Shown: positions 17,078-25,584 of the stretch, one piece after another
How positions within the stretch are numbered: position 1 is the stretch's first letter
How the letters are laid out: every line of letters starts with the position of its first letter
Program-made: the position numbers and the translations under genes
The notes under the pieces: generated by a model
What the model saw: the letters and a program-made list of their open reading frames with translations, nothing else
The model's database searches: none
Told to the model about the DNA's origin: nothing
From: Nocardioides iriomotensis
GTDB lineage: Bacteria; Actinomycetota; Actinomycetes; Propionibacteriales; Nocardioidaceae
Direction: 5' to 3'
DNA: 64,000 nt
NCBI RefSeq assembly: GCF_004168035.1
Contig: NZ_SDPU01000012.1
Span: 62,001 to 126,000 of the forward strand

Positions 17078-17142
17078 TCACCGCGCCCCTTCCTGCGTGT
17101 GTCCTTATCGCACGGACGGAGCCGATGGTCACCGTGCGAGGC

Positions 17143-17684
17143 ATGTCGTACCCAAGTGACCTGACCGATGACCAGTGGGGGCTGCTGGAGCCGGTGTTCA
17201 ACGCGCCGGGCAAGCGTGGCCGCAAGCACGCCGATGACCTGCCCACCGTGGTGGACGCGATGCTCTACATCGCCCAGACCGGTTGCCAGTTGCGCTACCT
17301 CCCGGAGTCGTTCGGACCCTGGACTCGGGTCTGGTCGCAGTTCCGTCGCTGGACACGCAACGGCACTTGGGCGCGAGCGCTGACGGTGCTGCACGAGGCC
17401 GCGCGCGCAGCGGAAGGCCGGGCCGATGCGACGCCGTCGATGGTGGTGGTCATCGACCCCACCCCGCCCGAGGAGCGTCTAACGGCGGCTTCTCCTTCCA
17501 CGACCGCGGCGGCCCCTACGGCCGCAACAAGGGCGCGAAGCGCATCGTTGCGGTCGACGTGCCCGGCCTCCCGGTGGGTGCTCGGGTCGTGCCGGCCTCC
17601 ACCCACGACAACGGGACCAGCGAGCTCATGCTGGTGCACCTCACTCGACGCCAAGCCCGCGCGCTCGTTCCGGCCGCAGGGTGA
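17143..17684 (+). pseudogene. IS5-family transposase remnant (frameshift, 3' truncated)
   Basis: Residues of the first half encode the IS5/IS427-type start with the LTDDQWGLLEPVF motif, the DDLPTVVDAMLYI and CQLRYLPESFGPW segments, then the frame is lost near 17460. The continuation, with SNGGFSFHDRGGPYG and the VPASTHDN segment, lies in another frame and stops at 17684. IS427 elements can use programmed frameshifting, so the shift itself may be genuine. The C-terminal about 100 residues with the rest of the DDE site are missing. No terminal repeats were found. The element is therefore a dead fragment. Confidence 0.82.
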
Positions 17685-17733
17685 GAACGCCGGACTAGGC
17701 CCCACCCGGACGATCGTCGCAGCCTGCGTGCTA

Positions 17734-17756
17734 GGAGGCTCAACCCTCGAGCCTCC
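17734..17756. repeat. 8-bp perfect inverted repeat
   Basis: GGAGGCTC (17734-17741) and GAGCCTCC (17749-17756) form a hairpin with a 7-nt loop. It lies between the transposase fragment and the kinase gene and could terminate read-through from the insertion. Confidence 0.55.
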
Positions 17757-17768
17757 CGAAGATCGACG

Positions 17769-17774
17769 TAGGGT
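17769..17774 (+). promoter_or_regulatory. -10 box of a likely leaderless kinase transcript
   Basis: TAGGGT lies exactly 6 nt before the GTG at 17781, with no Shine-Dalgarno sequence in between. Confidence 0.45.
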
Positions 17775-17780
17775 CCATGC

Positions 17781-18242
17781 GTGAGCCGCGTGGTCTTCAT
17801 GTGCGGGCCCTCGGGGGCCGGGAAGTCGACATACGCCCAGCGCCTGGAAGGCGAGGGGATGGTTCGGCTCTCATTCGACGTGGAGATGTGGCGTCGCGGG
17901 ATCTCGACGGTGCCCCTACCCCCAGACGTACGCGACGAGATCGAGACTGACCTGCGGGCTCGGCTGCTGGAGCTTGTCGCGGCGGGCACCGACGTCGTCC
18001 TCGACTTCTCGTTCTGGTCGCGACGTATGCGCGACGACTACCGCGAGCTGCTCGAGCCGACTGGCGTCGTACCCGAGACGATCTACCTTGCGACCGATCG
18101 CGAAACGGCCCTGAGGCGCATGAGAGCCAGGCGTGGCGGCCATTCCGATGACTTCGTGCTCACCGAAGACCTCGTCGCCCAGTACTTCGACCACTTCGAG
18201 ACCCCGACGCCGGACGAAGGCCCGCTCACAGTCATTCGGTAG
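17781..18242 (+). CDS. Small P-loop kinase (AAA/zeta-toxin-like)
   Basis: A 153-residue P-loop protein: Walker A GPSGAGKST at residues 9-17, a Walker B-like strand with DVVLDFSFW near residue 73 and a C-terminal LID-like segment with several Arg residues. The overall pattern is that of small gluconate/nucleotide/zeta-toxin-like kinases. The substrate is unknown. No antitoxin gene is visible beside it. The region is somewhat less GC-rich than its neighbours and follows a transposase remnant, suggesting horizontal acquisition. Confidence 0.75.
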   Translation: MSRVVFMCGPSGAGKSTYAQRLEGEGMVRLSFDVEMWRRGISTVPLPPDVRDEIETDLRARLLELVAAGTDVVLDFSFWSRRMRDDYRELLEPTGVVPETIYLATDRETALRRMRARRGGHSDDFVLTEDLVAQYFDHFETPTPDEGPLTVIR

Positions 18243-18312
18243 CCCAGTCACCGACATGCCGTTCCGTGCGGACGGCAACGCCCGAGAAGACCGAGCCGTT
18301 GAGCGATCGGGT

Positions 18313-18834
18313 TCACATCGGATCGGCGTTGCTGCCGTCGATCGCCCCCGCTCGGCGGAGTATCTCGTCGACGACATGGTCGAGTGGTGCGGTCGCGTCG
18401 ATCGGGATGCCGTCCGTGGGGATGTCTTCGCCCGTGCGATGCAGCCGCACGATCAGGTCGCGTTCTGACTCCCGCGCGCCGAACTCGTCGTCCGGCCGCT
18501 GGTCGAGTCGCCGGTTCAGGGTGTCGAGATCGACCTCCAGGACGAAGACGCCGTCGAACAGGTCCACGAACTTCGAGAAGTTCCGCGAGCCGCCGCAGAA
18601 GAAGGTGACAGGCTCGCCCTGGTCGGCCACCAGCGCTCGGACCTTGTCCACGTCCCAGATGTGATGGAAGTGCGACGGCGTGCCGTTCGCGGGCTCACCC
18701 GTCTCCGGGTCCCCCTGGTAGGCCAGGTCGGTGTCACCGTTGACGGCGTGGAAGCCACGGCGGCGCAGCTCGTGGCAGACCGACGTCTTGCCGGTGCCCG
18801 AGACGCCCTCGACCAGGTAGTTGCGTAGGCCCAC
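18313..18834 (-). CDS. Small P-loop nucleotide kinase-like protein
   Basis: A 173-residue protein starting with a P-loop (GVSGTGKTS at about residues 9-17), then the NGDTDLAY acidic motif, the THFFCGGSRNF-like segment in the middle and an Arg-rich lid with RLDQRPDDEFG. This is a nucleoside/adenylate-kinase-type fold seen in actinobacterial proteins of unknown substrate. It converges on the other P-loop kinase across about 70 bp, and its start is 1 nt from the stop of the upstream VOC gene, so the VOC gene is downstream in the same operon. Confidence 0.75.
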   Translation of the reverse strand: MGLRNYLVEGVSGTGKTSVCHELRRRGFHAVNGDTDLAYQGDPETGEPANGTPSHFHHIWDVDKVRALVADQGEPVTFFCGGSRNFSKFVDLFDGVFVLEVDLDTLNRRLDQRPDDEFGARESERDLIVRLHRTGEDIPTDGIPIDATAPLDHVVDEILRRAGAIDGSNADPM

Positions 18835-18835
18835 G

Positions 18836-19534
18836 TCAGACCGGCGGGAAGACGCAGAACTCGTTGCCCTCGGGGTCGGCCATCGTGATCCACTTCGGCA
18901 TCTCCCACAGCACGGTCGCGCCGGCTCGCTCGAACGCGGCGACGTCGCCGTACACGTCCCAGTGCACGCGGTTCTTGACCGTCTTCGGCTCGGGCACGGG
19001 GGCGAAGTCGAGCGTCATGACCGGGTCGTGGGTGACCTTCTCGAGGGTCCACCAGTCCTCGCCCTCGGGGTTGACCGGCTCGACGCCGAAGCGCTCGCCC
19101 CACCACCGCGCGGTCGCCTCGGCGTCGACGCAGTCGATACCGACCCCGTGCAGGCGGTACGGCGGCAGCTTGTCGGGCTCGCGCAGGAAGGCGCAGAACT
19201 CGCCGCCCTCGGGGTCGGCCATCACCGTCCAGCCGAGCCCGGACTCCTCGGCCGGGATCTGCACGGTGGCGCCCAGCGCCTCGAGGTCGGCGATCGAGGC
19301 GGTGTAGACGTCGAGGTGGACGCGGTGCTTGACGGTCTTGCCCTCGGGCACGACGCACATCGCGATGCCACCGCCCTCCGGCACGTCGACGACGACGTCG
19401 CCGGCCGGGTCGTCGGCCGAGGCGCGGTGCTCGCCGCCGATCACGGCCGCCCAGAACGCACCCAGGCGCGGACCGTTCTCCTGCGTGTCCATGCACAGCT
19501 CCAGCCAGCGGGCGTCGGGTGTGGCGGGGGTCAT
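18836..19534 (-). CDS. Two-domain VOC-family protein
   Basis: A 232-residue protein with two vicinal-oxygen-chelate-like modules, each ending with a similar ADPEG(G/N)EFC segment (about residues 118 and 222). Domain sequences resemble the glyoxalase/bleomycin-resistance-like proteins of actinobacteria that lack an obvious full metal site. Start ATG 19534 is chosen because GAGAGGA lies 8 nt upstream; the longer reading frame lacks similarity. The function is unknown. Confidence 0.85.
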   Translation of the reverse strand: MTPATPDARWLELCMDTQENGPRLGAFWAAVIGGEHRASADDPAGDVVVDVPEGGGIAMCVVPEGKTVKHRVHLDVYTASIADLEALGATVQIPAEESGLGWTVMADPEGGEFCAFLREPDKLPPYRLHGVGIDCVDAEATARWWGERFGVEPVNPEGEDWWTLEKVTHDPVMTLDFAPVPEPKTVKNRVHWDVYGDVAAFERAGATVLWEMPKWITMADPEGNEFCVFPPV

Positions 19535-19574
19535 CGCAGTGCGGTCCTCTCGGCGGCGGGTCGGCGTGCCTGGG

Positions 19575-19580
19575 TAGCGT
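19575..19580 (+). promoter_or_regulatory. -10 box of a likely leaderless dapD transcript
   Basis: TAGCGT lies 7 nt before the dapD ATG with no Shine-Dalgarno sequence in the gap. Confidence 0.45.
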
Positions 19581-19587
19581 TGCACAG

Positions 19588-20592
19588 ATGACGGACAACG
19601 CCGCGCCTACGACGCCTGCCCCGACGACCGCCTGGGCCTACGGCCTCGCGACCTTCGCCGGCACCGAGGGCGAGGCCCCGTCCGGTGCGCGTGTGCTCGA
19701 CACCTGGTACCCGATGCCGGCGCTGGGCCGCGCAGAGGACGACAAGGCGTCCAGTGAGGCGCCGGCCGAGCTGGTGAGGCTGGAGGGTGTCGACGAGGCG
19801 CGCGGCGTCCGCCGGTCGGTCGTGCTCACGATGATCGAGGACCTCCAGGCGCCGCCGGTCGACACCCACGACGTCTGGCTGCGGCTGCACCTGCTCAGCC
19901 ACCGTTTGGTGGCACCGCACAGTGTCAACCTCGACGGCGTGTTCGGCCTGCTCACCAACGTCGTGTGGACCAGCGCAGGCCCCTGCGCGGTCGACGGCTT
20001 CGAGCTCACCCGGATGCGGTTGAGGGAGGCGCACGGCCACGTCACCGTGTACGGCGTCGACAAGTTCCCGCGCATGGTCGACTACGTGCTGCCGGCGGGC
20101 GTGCGGGTCGCCGACGCCGACCGGGTCCGTCTCGGCGCCCACCTCGCGGACGGCACGACCGTCATGCACGAGGGCTTCGTGAACTTCAACGCCGGCACGC
20201 TCGGCACGTCGATGGTCGAGGGCCGGATCAGCGCCGGCGTCGTGGTCGGCGACGGCTCCGACGTGGGCGGCGGCGCCTCCGTCATGGGCACCCTGTCCGG
20301 CGGCGGCAAGCAGGTCGTCTCGATCGGCGAGCGCTGCCTGGTCGGCGCCAACGCGGGCATCGGCATCTCGCTCGGTGACGACTGTGTCGTCGAGGCGGGC
20401 TGCTACGTCACGGCCGGCACCAAGGTGCTGCTCACCGACCACACCGGCGCGGAGCCGAAGGTGGTCAAGGCGCTCGAGCTGTCCGGCGCCTCCAACGTCC
20501 TGTTCCGCCGCAACTCGACCACCGGCGCCGTGGAGGCCGTGCCGTGGAAGGGCCAGGGCATCGAGCTCAACGCGGACCTCCATGCCAACTAG
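19588..20592 (+). CDS. dapD: Tetrahydrodipicolinate N-succinyltransferase
   Basis: A 334-residue protein of the actinobacterial DapD type. After an N-terminal domain it carries a left-handed beta-helix of hexapeptide repeats (about residues 190-290), with segments such as [19 protein letters not shown] and a run of Gly-rich turns. It succinylates tetrahydrodipicolinate using succinyl-CoA in lysine/DAP synthesis. It acts with DapC and DapE, which are both in this window. The 3' end overlaps the next gene by 11 bp. Confidence 0.94.
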   Translation: MTDNAAPTTPAPTTAWAYGLATFAGTEGEAPSGARVLDTWYPMPALGRAEDDKASSEAPAELVRLEGVDEARGVRRSVVLTMIEDLQAPPVDTHDVWLRLHLLSHRLVAPHSVNLDGVFGLLTNVVWTSAGPCAVDGFELTRMRLREAHGHVTVYGVDKFPRMVDYVLPAGVRVADADRVRLGAHLADGTTVMHEGFVNFNAGTLGTSMVEGRISAGVVVGDGSDVGGGASVMGTLSGGGKQVVSIGERCLVGANAGIGISLGDDCVVEAGCYVTAGTKVLLTDHTGAEPKVVKALELSGASNVLFRRNSTTGAVEAVPWKGQGIELNADLHAN

Positions 20593-21571
20593 CCGACCCA
20601 GCCCCGCGCGCCTGCGGGCCAGGCGTGCGGGGGCTGTCGTGATCACCCTCCTCCTCGCCGTCGGTGTCGTCGCGGGCGTGGGGTGGTACCTGCGCGGCGG
20701 TCCCCCGCTGCTCGACCTCAACGGCTGCACGGCCGAGGTCGGCGGCGTGGTGGTGGACCTCGACACGGAGCAGGCCGAGAACGCCGCGACGATCGCTGCC
20801 ATCGGCGTCCGCCGCGGCATGCCCGCGCGGGCGGTGTCGATCGCCCTCGCCACGGCGTACCAGGAGAGCAAGATCCGCAACCTCGACCATGGGGACCGCG
20901 ACTCGCTGGGCATCTTCCAGCAGCGGCCGTCGATGGGCTGGGGCACGGAGGAGCAGATCCAGAACGTCCGCTACGCGACGAACAAGTTCTACGACGAGCT
21001 GCAGAAGGTCGACGGCTACGAGTCGATGCGGATCACCGAGGCCGCGCAGATCGTGCAGCGGTCCGGCTTCCCCGAGGCCTACGAGGACCACGCCGAGGAC
21101 GGCCGCGCGCTCGCGTCCGCGCTGACCGGCTACAGCCCGCACGCGTTCACGTGCGAGGTGGACGACGTCGACGGCATGGACGAGCAGGACCTCAACCCGG
21201 CCGGCCTGACCCCGCGGGCGGCGAAGGTACGGCGCACGCTGGAGCGCGCCTTCGGCTCGCAGTCGCTCGGCGGGTTCGCGCCCGGCGGCGTCCAGGACGG
21301 CCACCAGGAGGGGTCGGCGCACTACGAGGGCCGGGCGGTCGACGTGTTCTTCCGGCCGGTCAATGCCGAGAACCAGCGACTCGGCTGGGCGATGGCGCAG
21401 TACCTGGTCGCGCACGCCGAGCGGCTGGACATCGCGACCGTCATCTTCGACGCCCGGATCTGGTCCGCCCGGCACTCCGACGACGGCTGGCGGACGTACG
21501 ACCCGGGCGAAGGACCCGGCGACCCGGCCGTCCGGCTGCACCGGGACCACGTCCACGTGGACGTGGGGTAA
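20582..21571 (+). CDS. Secreted lysozyme-like plus M15-like cell-wall protein
   Basis: A 329-residue protein with an N-terminal signal anchor (about residues 15-35). Residues about 60-190 resemble a lysozyme/transglycosylase fold, with a Glu in the [13 protein letters not shown] segment and [14 protein letters not shown]. Residues about 220-329 carry an ARB_07466-like/M15-like domain with HYEGRAVD and the terminal HRDHVHVDV zinc-type motif. This suggests a glycan cleavage plus peptide-processing enzyme for peptidoglycan remodelling, but activity is inferred. It overlaps dapD, which makes a peptidoglycan precursor. Confidence 0.78.
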   Translation: MPTSRPSPARLRARRAGAVVITLLLAVGVVAGVGWYLRGGPPLLDLNGCTAEVGGVVVDLDTEQAENAATIAAIGVRRGMPARAVSIALATAYQESKIRNLDHGDRDSLGIFQQRPSMGWGTEEQIQNVRYATNKFYDELQKVDGYESMRITEAAQIVQRSGFPEAYEDHAEDGRALASALTGYSPHAFTCEVDDVDGMDEQDLNPAGLTPRAAKVRRTLERAFGSQSLGGFAPGGVQDGHQEGSAHYEGRAVDVFFRPVNAENQRLGWAMAQYLVAHAERLDIATVIFDARIWSARHSDDGWRTYDPGEGPGDPAVRLHRDHVHVDVG

Positions 21572-21748
21572 CGCTTCCTGGACGGGTGAGCCACCCGATC
21601 GGAGTCGGGGATCGGCCAAACGGACATTCCTTGCCTGTCAGGCGGTGGATCCGCGTGTCTCGCCGTCATGCGGGGACGTTCCGGGCGTCTACATTTCCAG
21701 AAGTCAGACCTGTGGGGGTCCATCTCGGGACTTGAGGGGAGGCAGACG

Positions 21749-22042
21749 ATGAGCTCGATCCTGTACACCATCGGCACCGCACTGAACCGCGCGCACGACA
21801 ACGACGTGCCCGTGCAGGTGCTCGTCGAGGGCCAGTGGCTGTCCGGCCGCGTCGCGGCCGTCGACGGTCACGGCCTGGTCCTGCACTCCGACGAGCTCGA
21901 GCACTCGGTCATCCGCGTCGAGAACGTCGCGGCGGTCCGCGTGTTCAGCGAGGCGCCCCAGCGCACCCCTATCCCCAAGGAGGCGACCCCGATGGGGCCG
22001 CGTCCGATGGCCTTCGCCGCGGCCGCGGCCGCGGGCGCCTGA
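21749..22042 (+). CDS. Small actinobacterial protein, unknown function
   Basis: A 97-residue protein whose middle (VEGQWLSGRVAAVDGHGLVL) looks like a small beta-barrel strand pair reminiscent of LSm/SH3-like folds, followed by an Ala/Pro-rich tail. ATG 21749 is supported by GGGAGG about 6 nt upstream. No family is recognised with confidence. The preceding 177 bp contains no other gene. Confidence 0.7.
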   Translation: MSSILYTIGTALNRAHDNDVPVQVLVEGQWLSGRVAAVDGHGLVLHSDELEHSVIRVENVAAVRVFSEAPQRTPIPKEATPMGPRPMAFAAAAAAGA

Positions 22043-22045
22043 ACC

Positions 22046-23164
22046 CTACGCAGCCACCTCGGCGAGGCGGCGTACCGCAGCCTCCACGCGCTCGTCCGTC
22101 GCGGTGAACGCGACCCGGACGTGCTCGGCCCCCTTCGGACCGTAGAAGTCGCCGGGGGCGACGAGGATCCCGAGCTCGGCCATCGCGGCGACCGTGTCCC
22201 AGCACGGTTCGCCGCGGGTGGCCCACAGGTACAGCGACGCCTCGGAGTGGTCGACCCGGAAGCCGGCGCGCTCCAGCGCCGCCCGCAGCCCGGCGCGCCG
22301 CGCGGCGTACCGGGTGCGCTGCTCCTCGACGTGGACGTCGTCCTCCAGCGCCGCGCGCATCGCGACCTGCTGGGGGCCGGGCAGCATCAGCCCGAGGTTC
22401 TTGCGGACCGCGAGCAGCTCCCCGACGACGGCCGGGTCGCCGGCGACGAATGCGCAGCGGTAGCCCGCGAGGTTGGAGCGCTTGGACAGCGAGTGCACGG
22501 TGAGGATGCCGGTCGGGTCTCCCCCGCACACGTCGGGGTGCAGGACACTGACCGGCCGGATCTCCCAGCCGCACTCGAGATAGCACTCGTCGGAGACGAG
22601 CAGGGCGCCGCGCTCGCGGCACCAGTCGACGACCTTGCGCAGGTGCTCGACCGGCAGGACGCGGCCGGTCGGGTTGGACGGCGAGTTGACCCAGACCATC
22701 GACACCCGCTCCGGGCCGACGGACGTCAGCGCGTCGGTCGCGACCGTCCGTGCGCCGACGAGGCGGGCACCGACCTCGTAGGTCGGGTAGGCGAGCTCGG
22801 GGTGGACGACCAGGTCACCCGGGCCGAGGCCCAGCAACATCGGGAGCGACGCGACGAGCTCCTTGGAGCCGATCGTCGGCAGCACCGTGTCCAGGCCCAG
22901 CCCGGTGACTCCGAAGCGGCGGGCCAGCCAGTCGGCCGCCGCCTGCCGGGTCGTCGGCAGCCCGACGGTGGTCGGGTAGCCGGGCGAGTCGGACGCCTCG
23001 GCCAGCGCCGCCCGCACGACCTGCGGTGTCGGGTCGACGGGAGTGCCGACCGAGAGGTCGACGATCCCGTCGGGGTGGGCGCGCGCCCGCTCGCCGTACG
23101 GGAGGAGCTTGTCCCACGGGAAGTCCGGCAGGCGCTCGCTGACGCGGCCCACCGGCCCCGTCAC
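22046..23164 (-). CDS. dapC: Succinyldiaminopimelate transaminase
   Basis: A 372-residue class I/II PLP aminotransferase. The PLP lysine is in HSLSKRSNLAGYR (about residue 227) and the conserved Asn and Tyr lie in VNSPSNPTGR and DECYLE. It aminates N-succinyl-2-amino-6-ketopimelate with glutamate in the DAP/lysine pathway. The GTG start overlaps the fdxA stop by 4 bp (GTGA), the well-known fdxA-dapC pairing of actinobacteria. Confidence 0.92.
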   Translation of the reverse strand: MTGPVGRVSERLPDFPWDKLLPYGERARAHPDGIVDLSVGTPVDPTPQVVRAALAEASDSPGYPTTVGLPTTRQAAADWLARRFGVTGLGLDTVLPTIGSKELVASLPMLLGLGPGDLVVHPELAYPTYEVGARLVGARTVATDALTSVGPERVSMVWVNSPSNPTGRVLPVEHLRKVVDWCRERGALLVSDECYLECGWEIRPVSVLHPDVCGGDPTGILTVHSLSKRSNLAGYRCAFVAGDPAVVGELLAVRKNLGLMLPGPQQVAMRAALEDDVHVEEQRTRYAARRAGLRAALERAGFRVDHSEASLYLWATRGEPCWDTVAAMAELGILVAPGDFYGPKGAEHVRVAFTATDERVEAAVRRLAEVAA

Positions 23165-23484
23165 TCCTGGTTCTGCGGCGGCAGAGCGGCGATCAGCGGG
23201 TGGTCCTTCTCGATGACGCCCATCTTGGCGGCGCCGCCCGGCGAGCCGAGGTCGGAGAAGAAGTCCACGTTGGCGGTGTAGTAGTCCTTCCACTGCTCCG
23301 GGGTGTCGTCCTCGTAGAAGATCGCCTCCACCGGGCACACCGGCTCACACGCACCGCAGTCGACGCACTCGTCGGGGTGGATGTAGAGCATCCGCGAACC
23401 CTCGTAGATGCAGTCCACGGGGCACTCGTCGACGCAGGCGCGGTCCTTGAGGTCCACACACGGCTGCGCGATGACGTAGGTCAC
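23161..23484 (-). CDS. fdxA: 7Fe ferredoxin
   Basis: A 107-residue ferredoxin with the two cluster motifs ACVDECPVDC and CVDCGACEPVCP, matching one 3Fe-4S and one 4Fe-4S centre of the mycobacterial FdxA type. It carries electrons in the cytoplasm. The GTG start is supported by AGGAGG with a 6-nt spacer. dapC follows with a 4-bp overlap; co-expression is clear, though the physiological link is unknown. Confidence 0.95.
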   Translation of the reverse strand: MTYVIAQPCVDLKDRACVDECPVDCIYEGSRMLYIHPDECVDCGACEPVCPVEAIFYEDDTPEQWKDYYTANVDFFSDLGSPGGAAKMGVIEKDHPLIAALPPQNQE

Positions 23485-23586
23485 CTGGTTCCTCCTCTGT
23501 GTTACCGGTCCTCACAGCCTAGTGTGTCGGTCGGTCGGACCGGCGCCCCGGTCCGCCACCTGTCGCCCCGCCGTCCCCGGCCCTCC

Positions 23587-23591
23587 GGAGG
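23587..23591 (+). promoter_or_regulatory. Shine-Dalgarno deciding the GNAT start
   Basis: GGAGG is followed by 5 nt and then GTG 23597. It favours this start over ATG 23702 and keeps the conserved N-terminal QRVVVRR segment in the protein. Confidence 0.65.
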
Positions 23592-23596
23592 TCCCC

Positions 23597-24592
23597 GTGC
23601 CGCCCGCGTCCCCGCCCGGTCTCGGTCCGCACTGCGTCGGGCAGAGGGTGGTCGTACGGCGGGTCGTCCGCGGCGAGACCGGACCCTCCGGGGGTCCCGC
23701 GATGACCGACCTGCTGGGCGAGATGACGGCGTGGTCGGCGACGTCGACGACGGTGCGCGCCGAGGACGGCAGCCTGGTGGAGATCGCCCTCGCCGACATC
23801 GTCTCCGGCAAGCCGGTGCCGCCCCGGCCGTCGGTGCGGCTGCGGGTCTCGCCCGACCGTGCCGAGCGGCTCGCGCTCGCCGGGTGGCCGGCGCCGGACA
23901 GCGAGCCGTTGGGCGACTGGGTGCTGCGCGCCGCCGGCGGCTTCTCGGCGCGCGCCAACTCCGCGCTCGCCTCGGGCTCCCCGGGCGTGCCGTTCGCCGA
24001 GGCCGTCGCCGCGGTCTGCGCCTTCTACGACACACACGGGCTGCCGGCCTGGGTGCAGGTCGTGGTCGGCACGGACGAGCACCGCGGCTTCGAGGAGGCC
24101 GGGTGGATGCACGCCCGTCCCGGCGAGGCCGACTCCTGCTTCCAGATCGCCTCGACCGCCCAGGTCGCGCGGGCGCTCCGCCCGCTGGTCCCCGCCGACG
24201 CGCCGCCTGCGCACCTGGCCGCGACGGCGTCGGACGCCTGGCTGGCCAACGACAGCCGCGCCCTGCGCTCCCCTGGCGTCGCCCGGGCGGTGCTCGAGGG
24301 TCCGGCCGACGTGGGCTTCGTGACCGTCGGCCCCACCCCCGACGACGTGTGGGCCAAGGGCCGGGTCAGCGCCGCCGACGACTGGGCGGGCTTCACCGAC
24401 GTGTGGGTCGACCCAGCGCAGCGCCGACGCGGTCTCGCCCTGGTCGTGGTGCAGGAGCTCGTGCGCTGGGCCGCGGAGCGCGGGGCCGGCACGGCGTACC
24501 TGCAGACGCGGGGCGACAACCCGGCCGCGCTCGCGCTGTACGACCGGCTCGGCTTCGTCACGCACCACGAGTACCGGTACCTCGCGCCGTAG
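23597..24592 (+). CDS. GNAT-family N-acetyltransferase, long actinobacterial type
   Basis: A 331-residue protein. The N-terminal region with QRVVVRRVVRGETGP and the strand TDLLGEMTAW is a small beta domain seen in actinobacterial relatives such as Rv2170-like proteins. The C-terminal GNAT domain has the acetyl-CoA loop DPAQRRRGLALVVVQEL (about residues 273-290) and the ALYDRLGF motif. The acceptor is unknown. ATG 23702 would remove the N-terminal domain; GTG 23597 with a strong Shine-Dalgarno is preferred. Confidence 0.85.
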   Translation: MPPASPPGLGPHCVGQRVVVRRVVRGETGPSGGPAMTDLLGEMTAWSATSTTVRAEDGSLVEIALADIVSGKPVPPRPSVRLRVSPDRAERLALAGWPAPDSEPLGDWVLRAAGGFSARANSALASGSPGVPFAEAVAAVCAFYDTHGLPAWVQVVVGTDEHRGFEEAGWMHARPGEADSCFQIASTAQVARALRPLVPADAPPAHLAATASDAWLANDSRALRSPGVARAVLEGPADVGFVTVGPTPDDVWAKGRVSAADDWAGFTDVWVDPAQRRRGLALVVVQELVRWAAERGAGTAYLQTRGDNPAALALYDRLGFVTHHEYRYLAP

Positions 24593-24595
24593 GCT
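24590..24595 (+). promoter_or_regulatory. -10 box overlapping the upstream stop
   Basis: TAGGCT includes the TAG stop of the GNAT gene and lies 6 nt before GTG 24602. This suggests a leaderless transcript for the secreted protein. Confidence 0.45.
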
Positions 24596-24601
24596 GCGCG
24601 G

Positions 24602-25180
24602 GTGCGCACCCTCCTGGCCGGCCTGATCGTGGCGCTCGCCGTCCTCACGCCGTCCGGCGCGGTCTCCGCGGACACCCGGCCGCTGCGGGCGACGATCACG
24701 TTCGACAAGAACTGGCGCGATCCGCACCGCTCCACCCTCACCTGGGAGGTCCGCCGGGGCACCGAGGTCGTCGAGCGGCGCACCTGGCGCGCGGGCTCCG
24801 GCTTCACCAAGCGCTCGACCGACGCGTGCCGCCGCAACGACGGGTGGCTCCCCGACGGCAGCTACCGGCCGCGGCTGTACGCCGACTACTGGGGCAGCCT
24901 GATCAAGGGCCGCGCCATCGGCCTCGGTCAGAAGCCCTGCGCGAACGGCACGATGCGCACCGACTTGTTCATCCACACCGAGCAGGGCGCCCGCTCGCGG
25001 CAGTGCCCCGACACCCGCGGCGACCAGGCGTGCCGGTGGGAGTACCCGCGGATCGACGACTACCGCTCCTACGGCTGCATCAAGCTGTCGCCGGGCGACC
25101 TGCGCGAGCTGTGGCGGGCGTGGCGCCGGCACTTCGCCCTCGGGTACGACGCCCGGGTCAGCGTCGTGGTCCGGGCCTGA
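24602..25180 (+). CDS. Secreted YkuD-like catalytic protein
   Basis: A 192-residue protein with a signal peptide (about residues 1-24). The C-terminal half has the L,D-transpeptidase-like pattern: a His in FIHTEQG (about residue 120) and the SYGCIKLS segment with the Cys (about residue 159). This is a variant of the HGT/SHGCIR motifs of YkuD enzymes. It is likely a periplasmic peptidoglycan-modifying enzyme, but the assignment rests on motif similarity only. The GTG start fits the leaderless pattern. Confidence 0.75.
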   Translation: MRTLLAGLIVALAVLTPSGAVSADTRPLRATITFDKNWRDPHRSTLTWEVRRGTEVVERRTWRAGSGFTKRSTDACRRNDGWLPDGSYRPRLYADYWGSLIKGRAIGLGQKPCANGTMRTDLFIHTEQGARSRQCPDTRGDQACRWEYPRIDDYRSYGCIKLSPGDLRELWRAWRRHFALGYDARVSVVVRA

Positions 25181-25181
25181 G

Positions 25182-25535
25182 TCACGCCGCCAGCAGCACC
25201 AGCGCGAGCAGCGGCGGCACGCCCTGCACCGCGGCAGCGGGCAGGAACTTCCGGTCGGTCGTCACGAGCACGACGGCGGCGCCGGCCATCACCGCGCACG
25301 CGAAGGCCGCGACCGGCACGCTCGACGTCACGACGCCGACGACGGCGCCGACGGCGAGGAACAGGTTGTAGAAGCCCTGGTTGTACGCCATCGGCCGGAC
25401 CACCTCGGCGTCCGCCGCGGACAGCCCGAACCGGCGCCGCACCGGGGGCCGCGTGAACAGCAGGCTCTCCATCACGAAGAACCCGACGTGCAGGGCGGCG
25501 GCGAGGACCACGAGCACCGCGGCGAGCGTCGACAT
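25182..25535 (-). CDS. DUF1304 membrane protein
   Basis: A 117-residue protein with about four membrane helices and a DUF1304-type central loop containing NQGFYNLFLAVG. The function is unknown; family members are widespread small membrane proteins. It starts at ATG 25535 and is convergent with the upstream secreted gene, the stops being 1 nt apart. Confidence 0.88.
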   Translation of the reverse strand: MSTLAAVLVVLAAALHVGFFVMESLLFTRPPVRRRFGLSAADAEVVRPMAYNQGFYNLFLAVGAVVGVVTSSVPVAAFACAVMAGAAVVLVTTDRKFLPAAAVQGVPPLLALVLLAA

Positions 25536-25584
25536 GCGCTCACTGTCCCACCGGCGGCTGGGTGCGGTCCGGCATGCTGGCCGC

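Noticed and set aside
17084-17780. A complete insertion sequence with both ends
   Set aside because: The transposase lacks its C-terminal part and I could not find matching terminal inverted repeats or a target duplication.
17781-18834. A classic zeta toxin/antitoxin pair
   Set aside because: Both genes are P-loop kinases, and neither resembles an epsilon antitoxin. No antitoxin-like small gene overlaps them.
23527-23545. GTCG tandem run (short repeat) before the GNAT gene
   Set aside because: Only three or four units of a GC-rich tetranucleotide are present, which is expected by chance in this base composition.
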